DNA from: Nocardioides psychrotolerans | GTDB taxonomy: Bacteria; Actinomycetota; Actinomycetes; Propionibacteriales; Nocardioidaceae | DNA: 64,000 nucleotides | Reading direction: 5' to 3' | Assembly: GCF_900113685.1 (NCBI RefSeq) | Contig: NZ_FOQG01000002.1 | Span: 62,001-126,000, forward strand | Shown here: in pieces, positions 47,004 to 58,664 of the stretch | How the letters are laid out: each line of letters opens with the position of its first letter | Position numbering within the stretch: position 1 is the stretch's first letter | The notes under the pieces: generated by a model | The model's input: only the letters and a program-made list of their open reading frames with translations | Told to the model about the DNA's origin: nothing | The model's database searches: none | Program-made: the position numbers and the translations under genes

Positions 47004-48122
47004 ATGAAGGTCCTCGCTGCCATGTCCGGCGGCGTCGACTCGGCCGTCGCAGCGGCCCGCGCCGCGCAGGCCGGCCACGACGTCACCGGCATCCACCTCG
47101 CCCTCTCGCGCAACCCCGCTTCCTACCGCTCGGGCGCCCGCGGCTGCTGCACCATCGAGGACAGCAACGACGCGCGTCGCGCGGCCGACATCATCGGGAT
47201 CCCCTTCTACGTCTGGGACCTGAGCGAGCGCTTCCACGAGGACGTCGTGGAGGACTTCATGGACGAGTACGCCGCCGGCCGCACGCCCAACCCCTGCCTG
47301 CGCTGCAACGAGAAGATCAAGTTCGCCGCCGTGCTGGACCGCGCGCTCGCGCTCGGCTTCGGTGCAGTCGCCACCGGCCACTACGCCCAGCTGCGCACCG
47401 GCGAGGACGGGCTGATCGAGATGCACCGGGCGATCGACCACGGCAAGGACCAGTCCTACGTGCTCGGCGTGCTCGACCAGCACCAGCTGGCGCACTCGCT
47501 CTTCCCGCTCGGTGACACGCACAAGTCGGCGGTGCGCGCGGAGGCCGCCGAGCGCGGGCTGCTCGTCGCCGACAAGCCCGACAGCCACGACATCTGCTTC
47601 GTGGCCGACGGCGACAACGCGGGCTGGCTGCGCGAGAAGCTCGGGGACAGGGCCCCCAACCACGGCGGGGCGATCGTCGACGACGCGACCGGCGAGGAGC
47701 TGGGACGCCACACCGGGACCTACGGCTTCACGATCGGGCAGCGCAAGGGCCTGCGCATCGGCACGCCCGCCCCCGATGGCAAGCCCCGCTTCGTGCTCGA
47801 CATCGAGCCCGTCTCCGGCACCGTCACCGTCGGAGCGCGCGAGCGGCTGGCCGTCGACCGGCTCAGCGGCATCAAGCCGCGCTGGTGCGGCACGGTGCCG
47901 CGGCGGCTCGAGGGCACCGTGCAGCTGCGCGCCCACGGCGGCGAGCACCGCGCCGTGGTGACGACTGCCGACGACGCCGTCGACATCGAGCTCCTCGACC
48001 CGGCCTTCGGCATCGCGCCGGGCCAGGCGGCCGTGATCTACGACGGCACCCGTGTCGTCGGCTCCGCGACGGTCTCCGCGACGGTCTCCGCGACGGTCGC
48101 GGCCACCCAGGCCACCACATGA
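47004..48122 (+). CDS. mnmA: tRNA-specific 2-thiouridylase MnmA
   Basis: Inserts sulfur at uridine 34 of tRNA for Lys, Glu and Gln. 372 aa. PP-loop [15 protein letters not shown] at the N-terminus; catalytic Cys in [12 protein letters not shown] and in [24 protein letters not shown] motif as [15 protein letters not shown]. The C-terminus carries three tandem SATV units plus an Ala/Thr tail outside the conserved fold. ATG at 47004 is chosen because [13 protein letters not shown] is the family start. Overlaps the next gene by 4 bases. Confidence 0.95.
   Translation: MKVLAAMSGGVDSAVAAARAAQAGHDVTGIHLALSRNPASYRSGARGCCTIEDSNDARRAADIIGIPFYVWDLSERFHEDVVEDFMDEYAAGRTPNPCLRCNEKIKFAAVLDRALALGFGAVATGHYAQLRTGEDGLIEMHRAIDHGKDQSYVLGVLDQHQLAHSLFPLGDTHKSAVRAEAAERGLLVADKPDSHDICFVADGDNAGWLREKLGDRAPNHGGAIVDDATGEELGRHTGTYGFTIGQRKGLRIGTPAPDGKPRFVLDIEPVSGTVTVGARERLAVDRLSGIKPRWCGTVPRRLEGTVQLRAHGGEHRAVVTTADDAVDIELLDPAFGIAPGQAAVIYDGTRVVGSATVSATVSATVAATQATT
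48062..48097 (+). repeat. 12-base tandem repeat in the mnmA 3' end
   Basis: CTCCGCGACGGT occurs three times in a row and encodes the repeated SATV at the MnmA C-terminus. In-frame, so copy number can vary harmlessly. Confidence 0.9.
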
Positions 48123-49111
48123 CCCAGGCCACCGCCGTCGGCTCGATGCCCGGCTCCGACCAGGCCGCCTTCGACGAGGCCGTCCGCGTCGTCCTCGGCT
48201 CGCTGCCCGACGTACCCCACCTGCCGGAAGTGCCCGGCCGTGGCGCTCCCGCCGGCATGCTCGGTCGCGGCCTCGCGGTGATGGCCGCACTGGGCGCCGA
48301 CCTCCAGCCGGCCGGCTGGCGGCTCACCGACGCGCCCGGCATCGACCACCGGCGGGCCCGCAGCCTGCTCGCCCAGGACCTCGACGGCCTCGAGGAGCAG
48401 GCGCAGGACTACGCCGGGACGTTCAAGATCCAGGTCGCCGGACCGTGGACGCTCGCCGCGACCGTCGAGAAGCCACGCGGAGACAAGCTGCTCTCCGACG
48501 TCGGCGCCCGCCGTGAGCTGGCGCAGGCGCTGGCGGAGGGGCTGCGTGACCACGTCCGCGACGTACGCCGTCGCCTGCCCGGTGTCGACCGCCTCGTGGT
48601 GCAGGTCGACGAGCCGATGCTCGCGGCCGTGCTCGAGGCCGCCGTCCCGACCGCGTCGGGCTTCGGCCGGCACCGGGCCGTGCACCCGCCCGAGGCGTCG
48701 CAGCACCTGGAGTGGGTGCTCGGGGCGATCACCGAGGAGGGTGCCGAGCCGTGGGTGCACGCGTGTGCCCCGTCGACCCCGTGGGGGCTGGTGCGTGGCG
48801 CCGGCGCCCGCGGACTGTCGGTCGACCTGGACCAGCTCGGTGCGCGCGACCACGACCAGCTCGGTGAGGCGCTCGAGGCGGGCGAGACGGTCGTGCTCGG
48901 CGTCGTAGCGACCCTCGACCCGGACCCCGAGCCCACCGACACCCAGGTGGTCGAGCGGGTGCTGCGCTGGCTCGACATGCTCGGTCTCGATCCGGCAACG
49001 ATCGGCGACCGGCTGCTCGTCTCGCCAACCTGCGGGCTGGCCGGTGCATCAGAGCCGTGGACCCGACGTGCGCTCCAGCTCGTGACGAGCAGCGCAGGTC
49101 ACCTGACCTAG
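48119..49111 (+). CDS. Methionine synthase (cobalamin-independent, C-terminal-domain type) family protein
   Basis: A 330-aa protein similar to the catalytic half of MetE or UROD-like methyltransferases. Zinc-ligand pattern: [11 protein letters not shown] (His and Cys) and [14 protein letters not shown] (Cys); [15 protein letters not shown] is the conserved strand with Asp-Glu. It lacks the N-terminal MetE half, so true methionine synthase activity is uncertain; short forms in actinobacteria often follow mnmA and may use other methyl donors. ATG overlaps the mnmA stop (ATGA). Confidence 0.85.
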   Translation: MTQATAVGSMPGSDQAAFDEAVRVVLGSLPDVPHLPEVPGRGAPAGMLGRGLAVMAALGADLQPAGWRLTDAPGIDHRRARSLLAQDLDGLEEQAQDYAGTFKIQVAGPWTLAATVEKPRGDKLLSDVGARRELAQALAEGLRDHVRDVRRRLPGVDRLVVQVDEPMLAAVLEAAVPTASGFGRHRAVHPPEASQHLEWVLGAITEEGAEPWVHACAPSTPWGLVRGAGARGLSVDLDQLGARDHDQLGEALEAGETVVLGVVATLDPDPEPTDTQVVERVLRWLDMLGLDPATIGDRLLVSPTCGLAGASEPWTRRALQLVTSSAGHLT

Positions 49112-49121
49112 GAGAACACCC

Positions 49122-50130
49122 ATGGCCGCTCGGACCGCCACCCTCGCCGGCACCACCCTGCTCGCGCTCGTCGCGCTCACGGGGTGCGGTTCTGGCAGCG
49201 GGGGCAGCGGGGGCAGCGACCCGACCGGCCTCGGCACGCCCGGCCCCGACGCGGGCTCCGGCGACGTGTCGATGACCTCGTGTCGCTGACCGTCTCTCCG
49301 GTAGTCGACGCCGCGGGTGCGACGGCGCGCCCGAGGGGTGCGTCGAGCGCGAGGTCGACGGCGGCACCCTCGTGGTGGCTTGGGAGGAGCGCGTGCCCGA
49401 GGAGGACCCGGGCTACGTCTCGGTCGGGCTGGTGCGCGACGACGAGGTGGTCGTGGCCGGCTACTCCGGACCGGACATCGAGGGCGACCCGCGCGAGGCC
49501 GACCTGCCGATCCCCGTGTCGGCGCTGGAGGAGCTGGTCCAGGACCCGCGGGTCAGCGTCACCAGCGACCAGGAGGTCGTCGACGCGGGGGAGGAGGTCG
49601 AGGACTGGGAGGGCGGCGAGGCGCCGTACACCAGCGACCCGACCCCGGTGCCGGTCTCGCCCGAGGCGCTCAAGGGCTTCTTCCTGACCTACTCCGGGCT
49701 GTCCGGCTTCAGCGGCACCGGCGAGGTCCCGCGGGTGGTGCGGCCGTTCGGGCCCGGCGCGGTCGGCATCGGGATCTCGGTGGACAGCGACGAGGTGCGC
49801 TACCGCGAGGTCGACGTGGTCGCCTCGCCGGCGGCGCCGACGTGGCTGGCCGCCGACCCGTGCGCGACGCAGGGCTTCGAGTGCGAGACGTACGACGGCG
49901 CGCTGGGGCCCGTGCACCTGCTCTGGCGGGCGGGAGGCACCGGGGAGGTGTGGCTGGTCAACCTGCGTGCCGACGAGGTGGTGGCGTTTCGCTTCGACTC
50001 CCGGAAGGTGCCCGAGCAGCAGCGGGCCGTCGCCGCGTCGATCGACCTCGCGTCGCTGCTGACGATGCTCGACGACGAGGTGCACGTGGGCATGACGTCG
50101 ACCGCGGGCCTGGAGCGCGTGCAGTTCTGA
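49122..50130 (+). pseudogene. Lipoprotein gene broken by two frameshifts
   Basis: The gene starts at ATG 49122 (GGAG upstream) with a lipoprotein signal, LLALVALTGC, and a Gly/Ser linker, then hits TGA at 49287. Codon use and protein pattern continue in another frame from ~49271 (DDLVSLTVSPVVDAAG) and then switch again near the GGG at 49315-49317 into the frame that runs to 50130 (CDGAPEGCVEREVDGGTLVV and on). Two missing single bases about 45 bp apart restore one open reading frame of about 335 codons. The second lies in a G run, a common place for sequencing error. Either a pseudogene or an assembly error. No family recognised for the mature part. Confidence 0.7.
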
Positions 50131-50156
50131 GGCGGTTCTGACCTCAGGGACGGACC

Positions 50157-50191
50157 ACGGCCCGGCCACCCACGCGGGGTGACCGGGCCGT
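50157..50191. terminator. Bidirectional terminator before the MFS gene
   Basis: ACGGCCCGG (50157-50165) pairs perfectly with CCGGGCCGT (50183-50191), with an inner CACCC/GGGTG stem. It lies between two convergent genes. Confidence 0.75.
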
Positions 50192-50209
50192 CGTACGCGA
50201 TGGTCGGCG

Positions 50210-51808
50210 TCAGCCGACGTGCACCGGCGCGCCACCCTCGGGGCCGTCGGTCGCGAGCTCCTCGTGCTTGACGTTGAGGAACAGCCAGATGGCCGCGGAG
50301 CCGATGCTGATGAGCACGGCGCCGACCAGGAACGCTGCGGTCGCGCCCTCGGTGAAGGAGCCGATGAAGGCCAGACCCCCTGCGGCGTCGGCCGGGACGC
50401 CCTGGGCCACGAGGTCGCGGGCCAGCGCCGTCTTGGTGCCGTCGGCGTAGTGCAGCGAGACGGTGCCGAGGATCGCGAGGCCGAGGGCGCCGCCGACCTG
50501 CTGCATCGTGTTGAGCACGCCCGAGCCGATGCCGGAGTCCTCCGCACGGAGGTGGTGCACCGCGGTCAGGGTGAGCGGCACGAACACCGCGCCCATCCCC
50601 ACCGACATCAACATGATGAAGGGGAAGATCGAGGTCCAGTAGTTGACGCCGTCGCCCAGGAAGCTGCCGTTGCCGATCGCCAGCAGGGCCTCGGTGCTGG
50701 TGGGCACCTCGAGCCGGGAGAACCCGAACAGCGCGGCGGCCGCCATCAGCGTGCCGGTGCCGGCGATGAAGCGCGGGTCGATCCGGTTGATCAGGGTGGA
50801 GGAGAGACCGGCGCCGAACACGATGCCGACCGAGAACGGAAGGAACGCGAAGCCTGTATGCAGCGGGCTGTAGCCCACGACGAGCTGGATGAAGAGGCTC
50901 AGGAAGTAGAACATCGCGAACATGGCCGCGGGGACGAGCGCCATCACCAGGAAGCTGGTGGCTCGGGTGCGGTTGGCGAAGACGCGGACCGGCAGCAGCG
51001 GGTGCGCGACGCGCGACTCGATGAACGCGAAGGCGGCGAGCAGGGCGACGCCCGCTGCCAGCGACGCGATGGTCCACGTGTCGCCCCAGCCGTGTGCTTC
51101 TTCGCCTGCGCGGCTGAAGCCGTAGACCAGACCGAGCAGGCCGAACGTGCCGGTGATGGCTCCGGGGACGTCGAGCTCGCCCGGGTGGGACTCGGACTCG
51201 TGGAGGAAGCGCGGCGCGAGGAACGCCGCGGTCAGGCCGATCGGGACGTTGATGAGGAAGGTCAGGCGCCAGCCCTCGAGGCCCAGGATCGGGTCGAGGC
51301 CGGTGAGCCACCCACCGAGGATCAGGCCGACAGCCGCGCCCGCGCCGGACATGGCGGCGTAGACGGCGAACGCGCGGTTGCGGGCCGGACCGGCCGGGAA
51401 GGTGGTCGTGATCAGGGCGAGCGCCGCCGGGGACGCCAGCGCCGCACCGAGACCTTGGAGGCCACGAGAGGAGAGCAGCATGGCTTCGTTCTGGGCGAAG
51501 CCGCCGACGAACGAGGCGACCGCGAAGACGGCGAGGCCGATCATGAAGACGCGGCGCCGGCCGTAGAGGTCACCGAGGCGGCCGCCGAGCAGCAGCAGGC
51601 CACCGAAGGCGAGGGCGTAGCCGGTGACGATCCAGGTGAGGTTGGCGTCATCGATGTTGAGGTCGTTGCCGATGAAGGGCAGCGCGATGTTGGCGATGGA
51701 GGCGTCCAGCACCACCATCAGCTGCGCCACCGAGATGAGCACGAGGGCCCACCCGAGGTGGAGCTCCTTGGCCGAGGACTGCTCCTCGGTCTCTTGGGTG
51801 TCGGTCAT
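50210..51808 (-). CDS. MFS drug efflux transporter, DHA2 (14-TM) type
   Basis: A 532-aa proton-driven exporter. The first helix region LGWALVLISVAQLMVVLDASIANIAL has the DHA2 motif C-like start; motif A is GGRLGDLYGRRRVF; motif C lies in SGAGAAVGLILGGWLTG. About 14 hydrophobic segments. Substrates cannot be told. The ATG overlaps the upstream TetR gene by 4 bases, so the regulator and pump form one unit, and a TetR-type operator lies upstream of both. Expression is probably induced by a substrate that releases the repressor. Confidence 0.9.
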   Translation of the reverse strand: MTDTQETEEQSSAKELHLGWALVLISVAQLMVVLDASIANIALPFIGNDLNIDDANLTWIVTGYALAFGGLLLLGGRLGDLYGRRRVFMIGLAVFAVASFVGGFAQNEAMLLSSRGLQGLGAALASPAALALITTTFPAGPARNRAFAVYAAMSGAGAAVGLILGGWLTGLDPILGLEGWRLTFLINVPIGLTAAFLAPRFLHESESHPGELDVPGAITGTFGLLGLVYGFSRAGEEAHGWGDTWTIASLAAGVALLAAFAFIESRVAHPLLPVRVFANRTRATSFLVMALVPAAMFAMFYFLSLFIQLVVGYSPLHTGFAFLPFSVGIVFGAGLSSTLINRIDPRFIAGTGTLMAAAALFGFSRLEVPTSTEALLAIGNGSFLGDGVNYWTSIFPFIMLMSVGMGAVFVPLTLTAVHHLRAEDSGIGSGVLNTMQQVGGALGLAILGTVSLHYADGTKTALARDLVAQGVPADAAGGLAFIGSFTEGATAAFLVGAVLISIGSAAIWLFLNVKHEELATDGPEGGAPVHVG

Positions 51809-52494
51809 GAGTCTTCCTTCTGGTCTGCGGGGTCTGCGTGAGTGTTCGGGGCGGTGTTCGGGGCGCCGCAGGTGGCGGCGGGCATGATGATCTGGTCGAT
51901 GACGCGGGCGATGACCGCCTCGTCGGGGGCATGGCCGAGGAGGAACAGGCGGTGCAGGACGATGCCCGGGACCGCGGTCGTGAAGAGCTCGAGGTCGAGG
52001 TCGAGGCCGATCTCGCCACGCTCGCGGGCGCGCTCGAAGATCTGACGACCGATGGCGGCCTTGGGGCCGATGAAGTCGCGACGAAATGCCAGGGCGAAGT
52101 CCGCGTCGCGGGCGATGGCCGTCAGCAGGCTCGCGAACACCGCGATCTGCTTGTGGTCGGTGAGACCGCCCATCCCGCAGAACGAAGCCACGAGGTCGCC
52201 GCGCAGGGTGCCGGTGTCGGGAGCCGTGAGCGGGCCCTTGTGCGAGAGCAGGGCGTCGATGACCAGGCTCGCCTTGTCGTTCCACCGCCGGTAGAGCGTC
52301 GCCTTCGACGCCTTCGCGCGGGTGGCTACCGCGTCCATGGTGAGCCGGTCATAGCCGAGCTCGGCGAGCACGTCGAGCGTGGCGTCGAGGATCTCCTGCT
52401 CGCGGTCGCCCTCGACCCGGGGACGGGTGTGGGTGGGGGTGTGGCCGGGGAGAGCCGGGTCGGAGGTGCCTGCGTGCTCGGTGCTGGCGCTCAT
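51805..52494 (-). CDS. TetR family transcriptional regulator
   Basis: A 229-aa repressor. The N-terminal helix-turn-helix is REQEILDATLDVLAELGYDR then MDAVATRAKASKATLYRRW; the C-terminal part (LVASFCGMGGLTDHKQIAVF, TAVPGIVLHRLFLLG) is the ligand-binding and dimer region (TetR_C-like). The ATG at 52494 is chosen; an upstream frame from 52644 crosses the operator. It is translationally coupled to the MFS pump, its likely target. Confidence 0.92.
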   Translation of the reverse strand: MSASTEHAGTSDPALPGHTPTHTRPRVEGDREQEILDATLDVLAELGYDRLTMDAVATRAKASKATLYRRWNDKASLVIDALLSHKGPLTAPDTGTLRGDLVASFCGMGGLTDHKQIAVFASLLTAIARDADFALAFRRDFIGPKAAIGRQIFERARERGEIGLDLDLELFTTAVPGIVLHRLFLLGHAPDEAVIARVIDQIIMPAATCGAPNTAPNTHADPADQKEDS

Positions 52495-52538
52495 GGCCGT
52501 CCTCCTGTCCGTTGGTGGCTCGTTAACCTGGATGAAAC

Positions 52539-52554
52539 GAAACGGTTCCGTTTC
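52539..52554 (-). promoter_or_regulatory. Palindromic operator of the TetR/MFS unit
   Basis: GAAACGG-TT-CCGTTTC, perfect 7-base arms, 44 bases before the TetR start. A wider pair of arms, GATGAAACG at 52531 and CGTTTCATC at 52549, overlaps it. Length and spacing are typical of TetR sites. Confidence 0.75.
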
Positions 52555-52628
52555 ATCCGTGGCAACAGGATGGCACGCCGGGGGATTCCCGATCCAGCGG
52601 ATTTTTCTGAGGCGGTCTGGTCCGGCGG

Positions 52629-52693
52629 GCGTCGAGTGACACATCGGGCATGCTCAGGAGCCCCTGGAACGTGCACAGCGCGTCACTCGACGC
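52629..52693. repeat. Palindromic element, upstream copy
   Basis: GCGTCGAGTGAC (52629-52640) and GTCACTCGACGC (52682-52693) are perfect 12-base arms separated by 41 bases. Inside, GCATG and ACGTGC sit at the same distances as GCATG and ACATGC in the copy at 53761. The interior otherwise differs in sequence. It lies 62 bases before the nuclease-like gene. Confidence 0.85.
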
Positions 52694-52755
52694 TCCCATC
52701 CACAGCCCAGCGAACCCGCGGTGATCCCGGGCGGTCGATCGGGCAGCCGAAGGAC

Positions 52756-53772
52756 ATGGCTGACGACAAGAGCAGATGGCGACCGCGCGCTGTCCCGGTG
52801 ACGGATCTGGTGCGCCCTGTCCGAGTGGATCCGACCGGGAGGAGCGGGCCGACGCGCGGCCAACGGGTGGGGCCGGGCTGGCGACGTACGACGCCTGGCC
52901 TCTATGTCCCGGCCGGGGTGGGCGACGACCTCGTGGAGCAGCGCATCCTCGAGCAGTCGATGCGGATGGGCTCCCGCGCCGTCGTCACGGGATGGGCGGC
53001 GCTGCGGCTCCTGGGCGGCGGCTTCTTCGACGGATTCGCGCCGGACGGAACGACGTCGCTGCCTGTCCCCATCGCTGCCAACGGGAAGCGGGTGCGCGCC
53101 CACGAACAGATCCGGCTGGTCCGCGACACCGTGCCACCCGACGAGGTGGTCGTGGTGCAGGGCATCCGGTGTGCCGGGGTGCACCGGGCGCTCTATGACG
53201 AGATGCGCCGCAGAGGTCTGGGCCGCGAGGGCACGGTCGCGGCGGACATGGTGTTTGCCGCCGAGCTCACCTCCCTGCGCCGCATGCAGACCTACACGCT
53301 CAGTCGGCGGTGGTTCCGTGACATCCGTGGCGTCGCTGCCTGCCTGACGATGTGCGACGAGGGCAGCCTGTCACCGCAGGAGACACGATTCCGCCTCATC
53401 TGGGAGCACGATGCCCGGTGGGGGCGGCCGTTGTGCAACCGCGCGGTGATCGACCTCGACGGATGCTTCCTCGGCATCCCAGACCTGCTGGACCCCCATC
53501 GTGGAGTAGTGGGGGAGTACGCCGGGGCGCACCACCGCGACCGCGACCGGCACCGGTCCGACGTACGTCGGGAGGACCTGTTCCGCCGGGCTGGCCTGGA
53601 GTACGTCGAGACCGTCGGGGCCGACCTGCGAGATGAGCGGCTGGTCGTCGAGCGGATGCACGCCGCCGAGTCGCGCGCCGGTCTCGTCCCGAAGCTGTGG
53701 CGTCTGGGTCCGGCAGGGGCGTCGCTGGACGAGCGGCTGGGGGCGCGTGAGCGAGGGTGGGGCGTCGAGTGA
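52756..53772 (+). CDS. Predicted AbiEi-like/Vsr-type endonuclease-domain protein flanked by palindromes
   Basis: A 338-aa protein. The N-terminal half has an AbiEi-type architecture (GWRRTTPGLYVPAGVGDD, AVVTGWAALRLLGGGFFDG, IRLVRDTVPPDEVVVVQGI). The C-terminal ~100 residues look like the DUF559/Vsr-like PD-(D/E)XK fold: SPQETRFRLIWEH (Glu helix), AVIDLDGCFLGIPDLLDPHR (Asp), VVGEYAGAHHRD (acid strand, then His), and RREDLFRRAGLEYVETVGAD. Some catalytic residues may be replaced (EYA instead of E-x-K), so activity is uncertain. The stop codon TGA is part of the right palindrome. RBS GAAGGA is 3 bases before ATG. Not in an operon with its neighbours. Confidence 0.65.
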   Translation: MADDKSRWRPRAVPVTDLVRPVRVDPTGRSGPTRGQRVGPGWRRTTPGLYVPAGVGDDLVEQRILEQSMRMGSRAVVTGWAALRLLGGGFFDGFAPDGTTSLPVPIAANGKRVRAHEQIRLVRDTVPPDEVVVVQGIRCAGVHRALYDEMRRRGLGREGTVAADMVFAAELTSLRRMQTYTLSRRWFRDIRGVAACLTMCDEGSLSPQETRFRLIWEHDARWGRPLCNRAVIDLDGCFLGIPDLLDPHRGVVGEYAGAHHRDRDRHRSDVRREDLFRRAGLEYVETVGADLRDERLVVERMHAAESRAGLVPKLWRLGPAGASLDERLGARERGWGVE

Positions 53773-53825
53773 CGCAACGAGCATGTCGATCGGCCCTCTG
53801 GACATGCTGTTTGTGTCACTCGACG
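53761..53825. repeat. Palindromic element, downstream copy
   Basis: CGTCGAGTGAC (53763-53773) pairs perfectly with GTCACTCGACG (53815-53825); a further inner stem AGCATGTC (53780-53787) pairs with GACATGCT (53801-53808). Outer arms and internal spacing equal those of the copy at 52629. Lies between convergent genes, so it may also end transcription. Confidence 0.85.
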
Positions 53826-53835
53826 GAGGCCAGGC

Positions 53836-56677
<2,842 letters not shown>

Positions 56678-56683
56678 GTGTCG

Positions 56684-56779
56684 GCCACCGGCGACGAGCG
56701 CGAGCGCGGCCTCGACGGCCCGCACCTTCGACCAGGACGCGTAGGTCGTGGCGAGCGCGGTCTGCACGAGGTCAGCCGG
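56684..56779 (-). pseudogene. Possible remnant of an ECF sigma factor (region 2)
   Basis: On the minus strand a short open stretch reads [20 protein letters not shown], then [12 protein letters not shown]. This resembles region 2 of SigE-type ECF sigma factors (the D-LVQ-A-A--Y--W--VR pattern). A stop comes just before it and no partner domain follows, so it would be a decayed fragment of about 30 codons between ligA and gatC. The match is from memory of the family pattern; it may be chance. Confidence 0.4.
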
Positions 56780-56831
56780 TCAACCTTCCAGATGCGCCCA
56801 CCCGGGAGCGGTTGGTCGGCTCAGCCACAAC

Positions 56832-56837
56832 TAGGAT
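56832..56837 (+). promoter_or_regulatory. Candidate -10 box of gatCAB (leaderless)
   Basis: TAGGAT ends 7 bases before the gatC ATG. Confidence 0.5.
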
Positions 56838-56844
56838 CAGACCC

Positions 56845-57144
56845 ATGCCTGAAATCACCAGGGACGAGGTCGCCCACCTCGCGACGCTCGCCCGGATCGA
56901 CCTGGACGACGCCGAGCTCGACCACCTGGCGCCCCAGCTGTCGGTGATCCTCGAGTCCATCGCCTCCATCAGCTCCGTGGCCGGTGACGACGTGCCGCCG
57001 ACGTCGCACCCGATGCCGCTGACCAACGTCTTCCGCGAGGACGTCGTGGTCCCGGGCCTCACCGCCGCTCAGGCGCTGTCCGGCGCTCCGGCCTCCGAGC
57101 AGCAGCGCTTCTCCGTCCCCCGGATCCTGGGGGACGAGCAGTGA
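56845..57144 (+). CDS. gatC: Asp-tRNA(Asn)/Glu-tRNA(Gln) amidotransferase subunit C
   Basis: 99-aa subunit that holds GatA and GatB together. [20 protein letters not shown] at the N-terminus and the C-terminal [17 protein letters not shown] are typical. The leaderless ATG at 56845 starts the gatC-gatA-gatB run; the GTG of gatA overlaps by 4 bases. Confidence 0.96.
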   Translation: MPEITRDEVAHLATLARIDLDDAELDHLAPQLSVILESIASISSVAGDDVPPTSHPMPLTNVFREDVVVPGLTAAQALSGAPASEQQRFSVPRILGDEQ

Positions 57145-58664
57145 GCGACCTGACCCGCACCACCGCCGCCCAGCTCGCCGACGCGCTCGCCGCGGGCGAG
57201 ACGACCTCGGTGGAGGTCACCCAGGCCCACCTCGACCGCATCGGTGAGGTCGACGGCGCCATCCACGCGTTCCTCCACGTCGACGCCGAGGGCGCGCTGG
57301 CCCAGGCTGCTGCCTCCGACGCCCGTCGCGCCGCCGGCAGACCGGCGAGCGGCCTCGACGGCGTACCCATCGCAGTGAAGGACATCCTCGCCACCCAGGG
57401 ACTGCCCACGACCTGCGGGTCCAAGATCCTCGAGGGCTGGATCCCGCCGTACGACGCCACGGTGGTCGCCCGCCTCAAGGCGGCCGGCCTGCCGATCCTC
57501 GGCAAGACCAACATGGACGAGTTCGCCATGGGCTCCTCCACGGAGCACTCGGCCTACGGCCCCACGCACAACCCGTGGGACCTCGACCGGATCCCCGGTG
57601 GGTCGGGCGGTGGCTCGGCCGCTGCCGTCGCGGCCTTCGAAGCGCCCCTCGCGCTCGGCACCGACACGGGCGGCTCGATCCGCCAGCCGGGCGCCGTCAC
57701 GGGCACGGTCGGTGTGAAGCCGACCTACGGCTCGATCTCGCGCTACGGCCTGGTCGCGCTGGCCAACTCGCTCGACCAGGTCGGCCCGGTCACCCGGACC
57801 GTCCTGGACGCAGCCCTGCTCCACGAGCTGATCGGCGGGCACGACCCGCGCGACTCCACCTCGATCACCCAGCCGGTGCCCGACCTGACCGACGCGGTGC
57901 GCCTCGGCGCGACCGGCGACCTGACCGGCGTACGGATCGGTGTCGTCAAGGAGCTCAACGGTAGTGGCTACCAGGACGGCGTGCGCCAGCGTTTCCAGGA
58001 GTCGGTCGACCTGATGGTCGATGCCGGCGCCACCCTCGTCGAGGTCTCGTGCCCCATGTTCGTCCACGCGCTCGCGGCCTACTACCTGATCCTCCCGGCC
58101 GAGGCCTCCAGCAACCTCGCCAAGTTCGACGCCATGCGCTACGGCCTGCGGGTCCTGCCCGAGGACATCGCGGACCCCAGCGCCGAGGACGTCATGCGTG
58201 CCTCTCGCGACGCCGGTTTCGGCGACGAGGTCAAGCGCCGCATCATCCTGGGCACCTACGCGCTCTCCAGCGGCTACTACGACGCCTACTACGGCCAGGC
58301 CCAGAAGGTGCGCACGCTGATCTCGCGCGACTTCGACGCGGCCTTCGAGCAGGCCGACGTGCTTCTCTCGCCGACCGCTCCCACCACGGCGTTCAAGCTG
58401 GGGGAGAAGCTCGACGATCCGATCGCGATGTACCTCAACGACCTCGCCACGATCCCCGCCAACCTCTCCGGTGTCCCCGGCATCTCGGTGCCCGGCGGGC
58501 TGGCCGAGGAGGACGGGCTGCCGGTCGGCATCCAGATCCTCGCCCCGACCATGGCCGACGACCGGGTCTACCGCGTCGGCTCCGCGCTCGAGACGCTGCT
58601 CACCGACAGGTGGGGCGGCCCGCTGCTCGACCGCGCACCCGCTCTGAAGGGGGCACCCGCATGA
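57141..58664 (+). CDS. gatA: Glutamyl-tRNA(Gln) amidotransferase subunit A
   Basis: Amidase of 507 aa that releases ammonia from glutamine for GatB. The amidase-signature triad is visible: Lys in [12 protein letters not shown], first Ser in [13 protein letters not shown], nucleophile Ser in [16 protein letters not shown] start overlapping gatC, ATGA overlap with gatB. Confidence 0.97.
   Translation: MSDLTRTTAAQLADALAAGETTSVEVTQAHLDRIGEVDGAIHAFLHVDAEGALAQAAASDARRAAGRPASGLDGVPIAVKDILATQGLPTTCGSKILEGWIPPYDATVVARLKAAGLPILGKTNMDEFAMGSSTEHSAYGPTHNPWDLDRIPGGSGGGSAAAVAAFEAPLALGTDTGGSIRQPGAVTGTVGVKPTYGSISRYGLVALANSLDQVGPVTRTVLDAALLHELIGGHDPRDSTSITQPVPDLTDAVRLGATGDLTGVRIGVVKELNGSGYQDGVRQRFQESVDLMVDAGATLVEVSCPMFVHALAAYYLILPAEASSNLAKFDAMRYGLRVLPEDIADPSAEDVMRASRDAGFGDEVKRRIILGTYALSSGYYDAYYGQAQKVRTLISRDFDAAFEQADVLLSPTAPTTAFKLGEKLDDPIAMYLNDLATIPANLSGVPGISVPGGLAEEDGLPVGIQILAPTMADDRVYRVGSALETLLTDRWGGPLLDRAPALKGAPA

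Noticed and set aside
48119..49111. Full cobalamin-independent methionine synthase metE
   Set aside because: Only about half the length of MetE; the N-terminal half is missing, so the metE symbol is not assigned.
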